NCBI GenBank assembly: GCA_007123465.1
Contig: SKLB01000167.1
Coordinates: forward strand, 1-13,976
Origin: Spirochaetales bacterium
GTDB taxonomy: Bacteria > Spirochaetota > Spirochaetia > DSM-27196 > PWMO01
DNA length: 13,976 nucleotides
Reading direction: 5' to 3'
Made by a program: the position numbers and the translations under genes. How positions within the stretch are numbered: position 1 is the stretch's first letter; each line of letters starts with the position of its first letter. Below the pieces are notes generated by a model. That model worked only from the letters and a program-made list of their open reading frames with translations. It was not told the DNA's origin and made no database searches. Of this stretch, positions 1-6,622 are shown in pieces.

Positions 1-1338
1 GATCCAGCGCGCCTGATCGGCCAGCAGTAGCGCGGCCGCCGGCAACTGCGGCCACAACGCGGTCAACAGCAGCCACGCCAGGCCGCTCCAGACAAACAGG
101 CTGACCATCGGTATCATAATCAGCGAACTGAGCAGTGCCACCGGATAGACGGTACCAAAGACCAGCAGCGCCAGCGGAGCGGTAGCCAGCTGCGCGCCGG
201 CGGCAGCGGCAAGCCCCATCGCCGGCCAGCGCGGCAGATAGGGAGCAATAACGCGGCGCAGCTGCGCTCCGGGGCCGAGGATGCCCAGGATAGACAACGC
301 CGACAGCTGAAACGAGAGTTGGTACAGCAACGACGGCATGAGCAGCAGCAGCGCTCCAACGGCGAGCGCAAAACTGTTGATTGGATCGCTGCGGCGCCCG
401 CAGAGCCGAATCCAGCCGCCCAGTGCCAGCATGGCCATGGCGCGCAGCAGCGACGGCCGCGCTCCTACCAGGTAGATATAGCCCACACACAACAGCAGCG
501 TAACCACAAAAGCGCTGCGTCTGCCCAGCAGCAGCCTCAACAGTCCAAACGAAACCGCGGCGATGATTCCCAGATGCATCCCCGACAGTGCCAGCAGATG
601 GCTGCTGCCGGATTCGCGGAACAGCCGCTGCTGCTCCAGCGTCAGGCGGCTGCGCGAGCCGCCCACCAGCGCGCGGAACAGCCCGCCGGGACGGTAGCCC
701 ATGGCATCGATGCGCGCAAACAGCAGCCGGCGCAGTGTGTGGCGCCGGCGCAGGTGGGCACTGGTCCAACCTGCCGTCTCAACGCTCTGCGAGCGCAGCA
801 TGAGCGTGTCGCCGGTCTGCCACAGATCCTGTGCGGTGTAACTGACGCGCAGCCGGCGCCCGGCAGAGTATTCCTTGCCGCCGGGAACTACCACTACCAG
901 TGTGCCGGCCGCGTCGTACTCTACCCCGCGCCCCGAAACGCGCGTGACTCGCAGCCGGTAGCGCGTATCGCTGTCTGCGTAGCGCGCTGCATCCTCGACA
1001 AGGTGACCCTCCACCGCGGTAGCAGCGCCCAGCTGTGCGGCATCGATTCCCTGTTCCAGCGCGGGGCCGACCAGAAACGCGGCGCTCGACAGGCCGAGCG
1101 CCAGCGCCCCCAGCGGCAGGCAGTAACGGGCAACCGGGATAGTGAGTTGAGACAGGACAATGGCGGCTGAAGCCAGAAGCGCCGCAGACAGCAGCAGCAG
1201 CGTTACCGCCGGCAGCGGTGCGGCACGCAGCAGCCCGCCGCCAACCAGCGCCAGAGAGAAACAGAGCGGCAGGTGCGCATCGGGATAGCGCGGCGGCAGC
1301 GCCGCCGGGGATTGCCGCGAATCAACCTCTTTTTCCAC
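1..1338 (-). CDS. comEC: ComEC/Rec2 competence DNA-uptake channel, N-terminal part (C-terminus outside window)
   Basis: Inner-membrane channel that brings single-stranded DNA into the cytoplasm during natural transformation. The reverse-complement frame is open from a GTG at 1338 to the window edge, giving 446 residues. Hydrophobic segments lie at about residues 20-70. A soluble OB-like (DUF4131-type) domain follows at about 80-170, then the family signature HLLALSGMHLG at 247-257, GARPSLLRA at 292-300, and a YQLSFQLSALSILG-like helix. These are hallmarks of the Competence domain. The usual C-terminal metallo-beta-lactamase-like domain would lie beyond base 1. The GTG was chosen because an in-frame TAG lies just upstream and no ATG precedes the conserved part; its ribosome site is weak. 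The gene begins 31 nt after the HEAT-like gene, so the two are probably cotranscribed. Identification is firm; the start is moderately sure. Confidence 0.9.
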   Translation of the reverse strand, partial: MEKEVDSRQSPAALPPRYPDAHLPLCFSLALVGGGLLRAAPLPAVTLLLLSAALLASAAIVLSQLTIPVARYCLPLGALALGLSSAAFLVGPALEQGIDAAQLGAATAVEGHLVEDAARYADSDTRYRLRVTRVSGRGVEYDAAGTLVVVVPGGKEYSAGRRLRVSYTAQDLWQTGDTLMLRSQSVETAGWTSAHLRRRHTLRRLLFARIDAMGYRPGGLFRALVGGSRSRLTLEQQRLFRESGSSHLLALSGMHLGIIAAVSFGLLRLLLGRRSAFVVTLLLCVGYIYLVGARPSLLRAMAMLALGGWIRLCGRRSDPINSFALAVGALLLLMPSLLYQLSFQLSALSILGILGPGAQLRRVIAPYLPRWPAMGLAAAAGAQLATAPLALLVFGTVYPVALLSSLIMIPMVSLFVWSGLAWLLLTALWPQLPAAALLLADQARWI

Positions 1339-1369
1339 CGCCTGCTATCCGCTGTGCGCTACCGAGCTG

Positions 1370-2557
1370 CTATCGATTCAACGCCTGCATCGCCTGCCGG
1401 GCGCTATTCTTGACGCGCGGCGGATAGTTCAGAAGCGTTGTGTAGAACAGCGAGTTATAGGCCACAGCGGAACCGATGCGCTCCAGGTTTCTGAGCGTAG
1501 CCAGTGTTATATCGGTATTGAATGGGCGCTCAAACTCGGTGTAGCGATTGATCAGATCCAGAAACTCGGTCAGCCGGCGCGCGGCCGCTTCGGTTCCCAT
1601 GGCGCCGAGCGCTTCGATCGCTTCGATCAGGTAGGCCTGGGGCGTATCGCCGCGATCAAACTCGGCGTAGGTGCGATTGAAGTGCCCTATCAGCGCCTCG
1701 GTGGCCGGGGCGTACTCCCGGTCCCGCAGGTAGATGTTGGCCTGATAGCGCATCTGACGCAGCATCGGCAGTGATTCCTCACCCACGATCCGCGCCGACA
1801 AGACATTATCGAGCGCAGCGGTAACAAACTCATCTTTCTGTTGCGGGCTCAAATCATCGCCGCGAAAGAAGAAATCGAAGACCGGAAGCTTGTCTTCAAC
1901 CGGCTTATCGCGGAAAGCAACCACTGCGTGTTCTACGATGCTGCCGTCTATGGATTGCAGCGCGTTGCGCGCCGCGGCGGTGATCGTGCCGGAATAGCCG
2001 ACGATCGCTGCATCCATCAGCGCCGCAAAAGAGCGCGGATCACCAAACTCACCGAGCGTGCCTACCGCAGCGTCAATCACGCGTAGATCGGTGGTGAAGC
2101 TGCCCAGGCGGAACTCTTCATTGCGGCTTTCCAGCCAGCCGGTCAGGCGTACTATCAGATCGCTATCGCCGCTGCCGATCTCGCGGAAGGTATCCAGCAG
2201 CTCCAGCCGCCGCCGGGTCTCACCGTAGCCCTCAAAGATGTACCACAACGGCTCCAGAGCTGCCGTGTGCCCCGACGCGGCCGCTCCCTGGTTGGTCAGT
2301 TGCAGCATCTCCTGGAGGCTGGGATCACTTGCCAGATCCCGTACGTTGGTGGCAATGTAGCGTGCGGCATCCTCGTAGAACGGACCGAGCTGTTCAGCCG
2401 GCTCATTCTGCGCCGAACGCAGCAATTCCAGTTTGACGGGCCTGTTTCCATCGCGGAAGTTGTTGCGGTAGAGCGCAAGCATGTCGGGACCCTGTTGCGG
2501 CAGCGCCAGTGCTGCCACAACAACCGCAAACAGCGACAACGCTATCGATCGTTTCAT
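1370..2557 (-). CDS. Exported HEAT-repeat-like protein of unknown function
   Basis: A 395-residue protein starting with a clear signal peptide (MKRSIALSLF followed by an Ala/Val-rich core to about residue 20). No lipobox Cys is seen, so export to the periplasm is inferred. The rest is alpha-helical with HEAT-like repeats: GTLGEFGDPRSFAALMDAA at about 166-184 followed by a helix ending near 204, and another pair at about 310-335 (EAIEALGAMG, then EAAARRLTEFL) and 350-392. Such repeats usually form protein-binding scaffolds; no catalytic motif is visible. The frame opens 57 nt further upstream, but the ATG at 2557 is preferred: it starts the signal peptide and has AGGA 6 nt and GGAGG 11 nt upstream. 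It lies 66 nt after the PilZ gene and 31 nt before comEC. I do not recognise a named family. Confidence 0.8.
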   Translation of the reverse strand: MKRSIALSLFAVVVAALALPQQGPDMLALYRNNFRDGNRPVKLELLRSAQNEPAEQLGPFYEDAARYIATNVRDLASDPSLQEMLQLTNQGAAASGHTAALEPLWYIFEGYGETRRRLELLDTFREIGSGDSDLIVRLTGWLESRNEEFRLGSFTTDLRVIDAAVGTLGEFGDPRSFAALMDAAIVGYSGTITAAARNALQSIDGSIVEHAVVAFRDKPVEDKLPVFDFFFRGDDLSPQQKDEFVTAALDNVLSARIVGEESLPMLRQMRYQANIYLRDREYAPATEALIGHFNRTYAEFDRGDTPQAYLIEAIEALGAMGTEAAARRLTEFLDLINRYTEFERPFNTDITLATLRNLERIGSAVAYNSLFYTTLLNYPPRVKNSARQAMQALNR

Positions 2558-2623
2558 GGTTGTTCCTGCCTCCATTGTGATACTAATACTACCGTTTGTG
2601 AGGCGAAAATTCAATTGCGACGG

Positions 2624-3658
2624 TCAGCGACGCGTAGAACGCAGTTTGACCGGCCCCTGCGGGTCATCGGCAAAAATGTCGTAGACGAAGGTGAGAATGG
2701 TATTCTTGATCGGCGCGCTCGGCGGATTGGCCTGGATGTGCAGAATCGAGACGTTCTTGCTGTCTTTGTAGGTTACGCCCTTGATGGTGCCGCACATGAC
2801 CACCGGCGTGTTGTGGATCTCGGTCTGGATCTTCACCGGCAGCCCGGGTTTGGCGCGCCCACCGACAATTGCCGCGGCGCCGTCTTCGGATATGTCTACC
2901 ATCTTGCAGCGGTAACCGCCGCTGCGCGAGATCTCTTCATTGGCGTCCTTGATGGAGCGCAGCGGAAAGAGCATGCCCGAAGAGTCAAGCGATGCGCGTA
3001 TCGAATTGCGTTTCTGCGTTCTGACAAGCTGATCCGAATGCGTGATGTGCAGGATCGGGAACTTGCGATCCATGTAGTCGCCGATCACCTTTGACTCGAA
3101 GTAGTAACCGGCATCCTCAACGCGCCAGAAATAGACGTTGATCTTCTGGCCGCGCCACGAAACGCCAAACGGCAGCGGCTTGCCCTTGGGATAGGAAATT
3201 GCCAGGTACTTGCGCATGTTCTCTACAACTTTGGAATAATAGATGCTGCCACCGGGAAACGTGATCTTGAGCGGCTGCTGCGCGGATATGCTGCGGCTGG
3301 ATTGAATTCCCAGCCGATACTTGGGCAGATTGAACTCAACCCGCTTGCGGAAATCAAACAGCTTGCTGAGAAACTCGATTGCCTTCTCGTCTTCCTCTTT
3401 GTCTTCAGAGCGAAAGCGGATGATGGTGCCGCGGATGCAGCGGTCCAGGGTGCGCTCGGACCAGAACAGCGACGTCGGGTTCTTCAGTCTGTTCTCCACC
3501 GCAACCCGGCGCAGCAGGTTGAGCTCGCGGAACTTGAACCCCGACTCCTTGCCGCGCACGTAGAACTGCACCCACGGAAAGCCAAATCCTCCGGCGTGCT
3601 GAATAAATATGACAAATGCGATAGCCAATAGTGCAAGAATCAGCAGCACAATCCACAT
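2624..3658 (-). CDS. Membrane-anchored PilZ domain protein (c-di-GMP receptor)
   Basis: 344 residues. Residues 2-20 form one N-terminal membrane helix; a soluble, probably cytoplasmic region follows, resembling the N-terminal module seen ahead of PilZ in spirochaete proteins. The PilZ domain sits at about 210-330. Both c-di-GMP-binding motifs are visible: R217-NSI-R221 (RxxxR) and D255-ISED-G260 (D/NxSxxG). It should therefore bind c-di-GMP. The output (motility, envelope or adhesion) cannot be told from sequence. The ribosome site is odd: AGGGAGG at 3674-3680 is 15 nt from the ATG, longer than usual, with no alternative start between. It is the first gene of the PilZ/HEAT/comEC run and is divergent from the CPBP protease; a candidate promoter lies at 3771-3800. 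PilZ assignment is firm; the N-terminal module is a family-level inference. Confidence 0.88.
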   Translation of the reverse strand: MWIVLLILALLAIAFVIFIQHAGGFGFPWVQFYVRGKESGFKFRELNLLRRVAVENRLKNPTSLFWSERTLDRCIRGTIIRFRSEDKEEDEKAIEFLSKLFDFRKRVEFNLPKYRLGIQSSRSISAQQPLKITFPGGSIYYSKVVENMRKYLAISYPKGKPLPFGVSWRGQKINVYFWRVEDAGYYFESKVIGDYMDRKFPILHITHSDQLVRTQKRNSIRASLDSSGMLFPLRSIKDANEEISRSGGYRCKMVDISEDGAAAIVGGRAKPGLPVKIQTEIHNTPVVMCGTIKGVTYKDSKNVSILHIQANPPSAPIKNTILTFVYDIFADDPQGPVKLRSTRR

Positions 3659-3722
3659 GGTAGCTGGTGTAGTCCTCCCTACCCTTCAATTCCCCCCTTT
3701 ATTCTCGGCGGCAGAAGGTGAT

Positions 3723-4457
3723 ATGCTTACGAAAATTCCCGGCGAGCGGTGCGCTGCACTAATGAGTCACAGTATACGGAACCAATCCAATATCTGTAAA
3801 GAGATTCTTCTGCTCTTCACCGCGTTTTTTCTGCCGGGCATGCTGTTCGGCGGGCCGGGCGCCGATCCGCTGGCGTTTGAGCAACTCGAGCATCATCTGC
3901 TGGTTCTGCTGGTTGCGCTGCCGCAGATCGGCTTGATCGTTTACCTGGTGCGCCTGCAGCCGCAGCTTGAACCTGCGCGCTACGGGATCGCCCCGATCAG
4001 GGCGCACGATCCACTGTGGGCGCTGGCTGCAACAGTGCTATTGCTGCTGCTACTGGCGCTGATCGCCGTCCCGTTGTCGTTTCTGCCGGGTAGCGAACAG
4101 GCGCTGAGTGAAGGCTTCCGCTGGCAGTTTCGCCGCTGGGAGTACCTTCCGCTGGTGGTGCTCACCTCGATAGCGGTAGGCTACCGCGAGGAGCTGTTCT
4201 TTCGCGGCTACCTGATCGGGCGTCTGCAGGATGCGGGGCTGCCGCAGTCTGCGGCGCTGGGCGCCAGCACCGTGCTGTTTGGACTCGGTCACGTCTATCA
4301 GGGCGTATCCGGCATCCTGGTCACCAGCGTTGTAGGCGGAGTATTGGGAGTGCTGTTTATCCGCAGTCGCAACCTGCACCTGGTTGCCCTGACGCACGCA
4401 CTCTACAACGTCTTTGTTCTGACGGTCGGGTCTCTGCTCTACGATCTGACAATGTGA
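3723..4457 (+). CDS. CPBP-family intramembrane metalloprotease (CAAX protease/Abi family)
   Basis: 244-residue integral membrane protein with about six hydrophobic segments. The family's conserved motifs are all present in order: E156-E157-LFF-R161 (EExxxR), H190 in FGLGH (FxxxH) and H225-ALY-N229 (HxxxN/B). The glutamates and histidines are the expected active-site set, so the enzyme looks intact. Known members process prenylated CAAX proteins in eukaryotes. Bacterial ones act in bacteriocin self-immunity or in cleavage of membrane-bound regulators, and the target here is unknown. The ATG at 3723 is preferred because AGAAGG lies just upstream; ATG at 3762 has no ribosome site but would avoid overlap with the minus-strand promoter. 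The frame is open back to 3609, but that would overlap the PilZ gene. It is followed by its own intergenic region and so is probably monocistronic. Confidence 0.87.
   Translation: MLTKIPGERCAALMSHSIRNQSNICKEILLLFTAFFLPGMLFGGPGADPLAFEQLEHHLLVLLVALPQIGLIVYLVRLQPQLEPARYGIAPIRAHDPLWALAATVLLLLLLALIAVPLSFLPGSEQALSEGFRWQFRRWEYLPLVVLTSIAVGYREELFFRGYLIGRLQDAGLPQSAALGASTVLFGLGHVYQGVSGILVTSVVGGVLGVLFIRSRNLHLVALTHALYNVFVLTVGSLLYDLTM
3771..3800 (-). promoter_or_regulatory. Candidate sigma70-type promoter for the PilZ/HEAT/comEC operon
   Basis: On the minus strand, TTTACA (-35, 3795-3800) and TATACT (-10, 3771-3776) are separated by 18 nt; each hexamer matches five of six consensus bases. Transcription would start near 3764, giving a leader of about 105 nt before the PilZ ATG. 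The promoter lies inside the first codons of the divergent CPBP protease gene if that gene starts at 3723, so the two transcription units would overlap. This is a visual match only. Confidence 0.5.
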
Positions 4458-4462
4458 TTCCG

Positions 4463-4493
4463 TTGAATTTGGCCGCTTTATGTGTTATATAAT
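4463..4493 (+). promoter_or_regulatory. Candidate sigma70-type promoter for tlpA-like/ccdA
   Basis: TTGAAT (4463-4468) is followed after 17 nt by TATATA (4486-4491), or after 19 nt by TATAAT (4488-4493), in an AT-rich island inside otherwise GC-rich DNA. Transcription would begin near 4498-4500, so the leader would be only about 10-12 nt and the AGAGG ribosome site (4498-4502) would sit at or next to the transcript's 5' end. Confidence 0.55.
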
Positions 4494-4509
4494 ATATAGA
4501 GGTTGTTAG

Positions 4510-5115
4510 ATGAAACGATCACTGATCAGAGCAGGGCTGTTTAGCGTGATTGCCGTGGTAACCGTCTGGGTGGCATTCGGCAGCGGCAGCCGGGATGCAG
4601 GCACCGCTGAGGCGCAGGCAGAGGCCCGGCAACACGACGCCGAGGCTGTAGCCGAGCTGCTGCGCAGCGTGGGTATCCAGCCCTATAGCGGCCCGCAGCG
4701 GCGCATCGACTTCGATCTGGAAAACCTTGCCGAGGAATCGCGCAGTTTGTCGGATTACCGCGGCCGGCTGCTGTTTCTCAACTTCTGGGCCACCTGGTGC
4801 CCGCCGTGCATCGAAGAGATGCCGTCTATGCAACGCCTGTCCGACCAGCTGCAGGGTGACGGTCTGTCTATGGTAGCGGTCAACGTTCAGGAGGGCCGCG
4901 ATGATATTCGCCCGTTTGTTGACGAGCTCGGGCTGAGGTTTGAGATTCTGCTGGATCGCCGCGGCCAGACCGGACAGGCGTACGGCGTACGCGGTCTGCC
5001 GACCACCGTGCTGCTCGACCGCGAGGGCTACGTACTGGGAACCAAGCTTGGATTTGCAATCTGGGACGACCCACGGGTGGTTCAGGCGCTGCGTGATGTG
5101 CTGCAGGAGATATAG
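4510..5115 (+). CDS. TlpA/ResA-like membrane-anchored thioredoxin
   Basis: 201 residues. An N-terminal signal anchor (about residues 7-24) places the domain outside the inner membrane. The thioredoxin fold at about 65-200 carries the redox site W96-C97-P-P-C100 and the cis-proline loop GLPTT (Pro164). WCPPC is typical of TlpA/ResA/DsbE proteins, which reduce disulfides in the periplasm, for example in apocytochrome c or in oxidised envelope proteins. The next gene, 3 nt downstream, is a CcdA-type electron carrier that would keep this protein reduced, so the pair forms one reductive pathway. No cytochrome c maturation gene lies nearby, so the final substrate is open. The start has AGAGG 7 nt upstream. 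An acidic, Ala-rich linker (about 28-60) separates anchor and domain. Confidence 0.9.
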   Translation: MKRSLIRAGLFSVIAVVTVWVAFGSGSRDAGTAEAQAEARQHDAEAVAELLRSVGIQPYSGPQRRIDFDLENLAEESRSLSDYRGRLLFLNFWATWCPPCIEEMPSMQRLSDQLQGDGLSMVAVNVQEGRDDIRPFVDELGLRFEILLDRRGQTGQAYGVRGLPTTVLLDREGYVLGTKLGFAIWDDPRVVQALRDVLQEI

Positions 5116-5118
5116 CCC

Positions 5119-6087
5119 ATGATGATCGAGGCACCTTCGCTGCTGCTGGCGCTGGCTGCCGGGCTGCTGTCGTTTGCCAGCCCGTGTGTGCTGCCGCTGA
5201 TCCCCTCGTACATCTCATACGTCGGCGGTGTCTCGCTTGCCGATCTGCGGTCCGGCAGCGCTGCCCGCGGCCCGATAATGATCAAAACAGCCCTGTTTGT
5301 GTTGGGCTTTGGGCTGGTATTTGTGATGCTCGGTATCCTGTTCAGTGGCTCCGGACTGCTGTTTGCCGGCCTCGGGCCGCTGATTAACCTTCTGGCCGGC
5401 GGTATAGTCATTCTGCTGGGGCTCAACGTGATTTTCGATTTCTGGCAGTTCCTGCAGATCGAGCGGCGGATGCACGTTGACGCCCGGCCCAGAGGCTATG
5501 CCGGCTCGCTGCTGGTGGGTATGGCATTTGGCGCCGGGTGGACGCCGTGCATCGGCCCGATCCTGGCCGGAATTCTTTTTCTGGCCGGGCAATCGATGCA
5601 CATCGGCCGCGGAGCGCTGCTACTCAGCGCCTATTCGCTGGGACTGGGGCTCCCGTTCCTGCTGGCCGGCTTCTTCTTTCCGCAGGTGGCCGGCGGATTG
5701 CAGCGCATCAGACGCTATCTGCCGGCCATCAAGACTGCCAGCGGCGTCTTCCTGGTGTTGATTGGCGTTCTTATTGCCGCCGGCCGTTTCCAGCAGCTCA
5801 ACTCCACGCTGATATCCAGCGGGATGAACCTGCGCCGCTGGCAGGCCGCCGATCCGCACAGCGCGCGAATTGTTGCCTCGCTGTCGGCCGCGCTGCTGGC
5901 GCTGCTGCCGCTGCTGCCGTGGCTTGTTCGAAAGCTGCGCCGCAGCGCGGCCGACGCGCCGCAACGGCCACACCTGCTGGCTCTGTGCGCCAGCACCGTA
6001 TTGCTGGCGCTGGCCGTGCTCGGGGCGCTGGAGCTCGTCAACCTGCCGACACTGGTGGCGTCCTGGCTCACCTTCCAGGGCGTGTAA
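5119..6087 (+). CDS. ccdA: CcdA/DsbD-type transmembrane electron carrier with C-terminal extension
   Basis: 322-residue membrane protein that should pass electrons from cytoplasmic thioredoxin to the periplasmic TlpA-like protein encoded just upstream. The two redox cysteines are in the expected places: Cys23 in FASPCVLPLIPSY (first helix) and Cys144 in GWTPCIGPIL (fourth helix). Residues 1-225 cover the six-helix core. Residues about 250-271 and 285-308 add two further hydrophobic helices, separated by a basic Arg/Lys stretch; most CcdA proteins end near 230-240. ATG 5119 is preferred, with AGGAGA at 5105-5110 lying 8 nt away; a second ATG follows directly at 5122. Only 3 nt separate it from the tlpA-like stop, so translation is likely coupled. 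A DsbD-like thioredoxin domain is not fused. Confidence 0.9.
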   Translation: MMIEAPSLLLALAAGLLSFASPCVLPLIPSYISYVGGVSLADLRSGSAARGPIMIKTALFVLGFGLVFVMLGILFSGSGLLFAGLGPLINLLAGGIVILLGLNVIFDFWQFLQIERRMHVDARPRGYAGSLLVGMAFGAGWTPCIGPILAGILFLAGQSMHIGRGALLLSAYSLGLGLPFLLAGFFFPQVAGGLQRIRRYLPAIKTASGVFLVLIGVLIAAGRFQQLNSTLISSGMNLRRWQAADPHSARIVASLSAALLALLPLLPWLVRKLRRSAADAPQRPHLLALCASTVLLALAVLGALELVNLPTLVASWLTFQGV

Positions 6088-6117
6088 TACCGCCCTTGGC
6101 TGCAGCAGCAGATAGCC

Positions 6118-6132
6118 TCGGTCGTTGACCGA
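6118..6132. promoter_or_regulatory. Palindrome overlapping the fabZ -35 box (candidate operator)
   Basis: TCGGTC-GTT-GACCGA is a perfect 6-bp inverted repeat with a 3-nt centre. Its right arm overlaps the -35 hexamer at 6125-6130. A third TCGGT half-site lies at 6142-6146, between -35 and -10, inside a direct repeat AGCCTCGGT found at 6114-6122 and 6138-6146 (24 bp apart). The placement fits a repressor site. It could also be a small RNA hairpin in any readthrough transcript from ccdA, but no T-run follows, so it is unlikely to be an intrinsic terminator. Confidence 0.4.
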
Positions 6133-6153
6133 AGGTGAGCCTCGGTATACGAT
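6125..6153 (+). promoter_or_regulatory. Sigma70-type promoter of the fabZ/acyl-CoA synthetase operon
   Basis: TTGACC (6125-6130, five of six consensus bases) and TACGAT (6148-6153, four of six) are separated by exactly 17 nt. The predicted start is near 6160, leaving a leader of about 38 nt before the fabZ ATG. It lies in the only gap of this size (110 nt) between ccdA and fabZ, which supports separate expression of the lipid genes. Confidence 0.6.
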
Positions 6154-6197
6154 GGTGTGAATGCGAGGGCAAATCCAGCAGCACGAGGGATAGCGTA

Positions 6198-6617
6198 ATG
6201 AAAGACATCAAAGAGTTGATTCCGCACCGCAAACCGTTCCTGTATGTCGATCATCTGGAGAGTGTTTCCGAAGAGCAGATCATCGGCTACAAGACCTTTG
6301 GCGCTTCCGAGTATTTCTTTGAGGGTCACTTTCCCGGCTACCCGGTTGTACCGGGGGTAGTTCTGGTCGAGACCATGGCGCAGTGCGGTGGGGCTGGAAT
6401 CCGCGCGCTCGAGAAAATCGGTGACGATGCGCTCTTCTTCCTGGCGGCCGTTGAGAAAGCCAGGTTTCGCCGCCAGGTGCGTCCCGATGAAACGGTGCGC
6501 ATAGAAGTCGAAAACCTTCGCATCAGCGGCAAGATGATCAAGCAAGCCGGCAAAGCCTACGTGGGCGATGAGCTGGCTGCCGAAGCCGAATGGCTCTGCC
6601 TGGTGGGCCAGGCCTGA
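6198..6617 (+). CDS. fabZ: 3-hydroxyacyl-[acyl-carrier-protein] dehydratase FabZ
   Basis: Dehydrates 3-hydroxyacyl-ACP to trans-2-enoyl-ACP in type II fatty acid synthesis in the cytoplasm. The 139-residue length matches the family. Family motifs are LIPHRKPFLYVD (8-19), the catalytic His44 in FEGHFPGYPVVPG and the catalytic Glu58 in VLVETMAQ, and the C-terminal EKARFRRQVRPDE (86-98). The active site looks intact. The ATG at 6198 is chosen because GAGGGA lies 7 nt upstream and the conserved region begins at once; an in-frame GTG at 6135 lies inside the promoter and is rejected. The acyl-CoA synthetase starts 5 nt after the stop, so the two form an operon. No lpx genes are near, which argues for a role in fatty acid synthesis rather than in a lipid A cluster. 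A closely related hydroxyacyl dehydratase of another pathway cannot be excluded. Confidence 0.9.
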   Translation: MKDIKELIPHRKPFLYVDHLESVSEEQIIGYKTFGASEYFFEGHFPGYPVVPGVVLVETMAQCGGAGIRALEKIGDDALFFLAAVEKARFRRQVRPDETVRIEVENLRISGKMIKQAGKAYVGDELAAEAEWLCLVGQA

Positions 6618-6622
6618 GTCTG

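Noticed and set aside
319..1170. Long open frame on the plus strand opposite comEC (283 codons)
   Set aside because: Gln/Ala/Arg-rich with no motifs, and antisense to a clear ComEC frame; a by-product of high GC and CAG-rich Leu codons on the other strand.
2267..3094. Plus-strand open frame of 275 codons crossing the HEAT/PilZ junction
   Set aside because: Spans two well-supported minus-strand genes, has no domain signal and no ribosome site.
6118..6132. Intrinsic terminator after ccdA
   Set aside because: The stem is only 6 bp and no T-run follows; its overlap with a good -35 box makes an operator more likely.
6135..6197. Upstream GTG start for fabZ
   Set aside because: It lies between -35 and -10 of the predicted promoter and adds residues not found in FabZ proteins; ATG 6198 has a good ribosome site.
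5715..6545. Minus-strand open frame of 276 codons opposite ccdA and fabZ
   Set aside because: Antisense to FabZ and CcdA, both with intact active sites; composition is that of a shadow frame.
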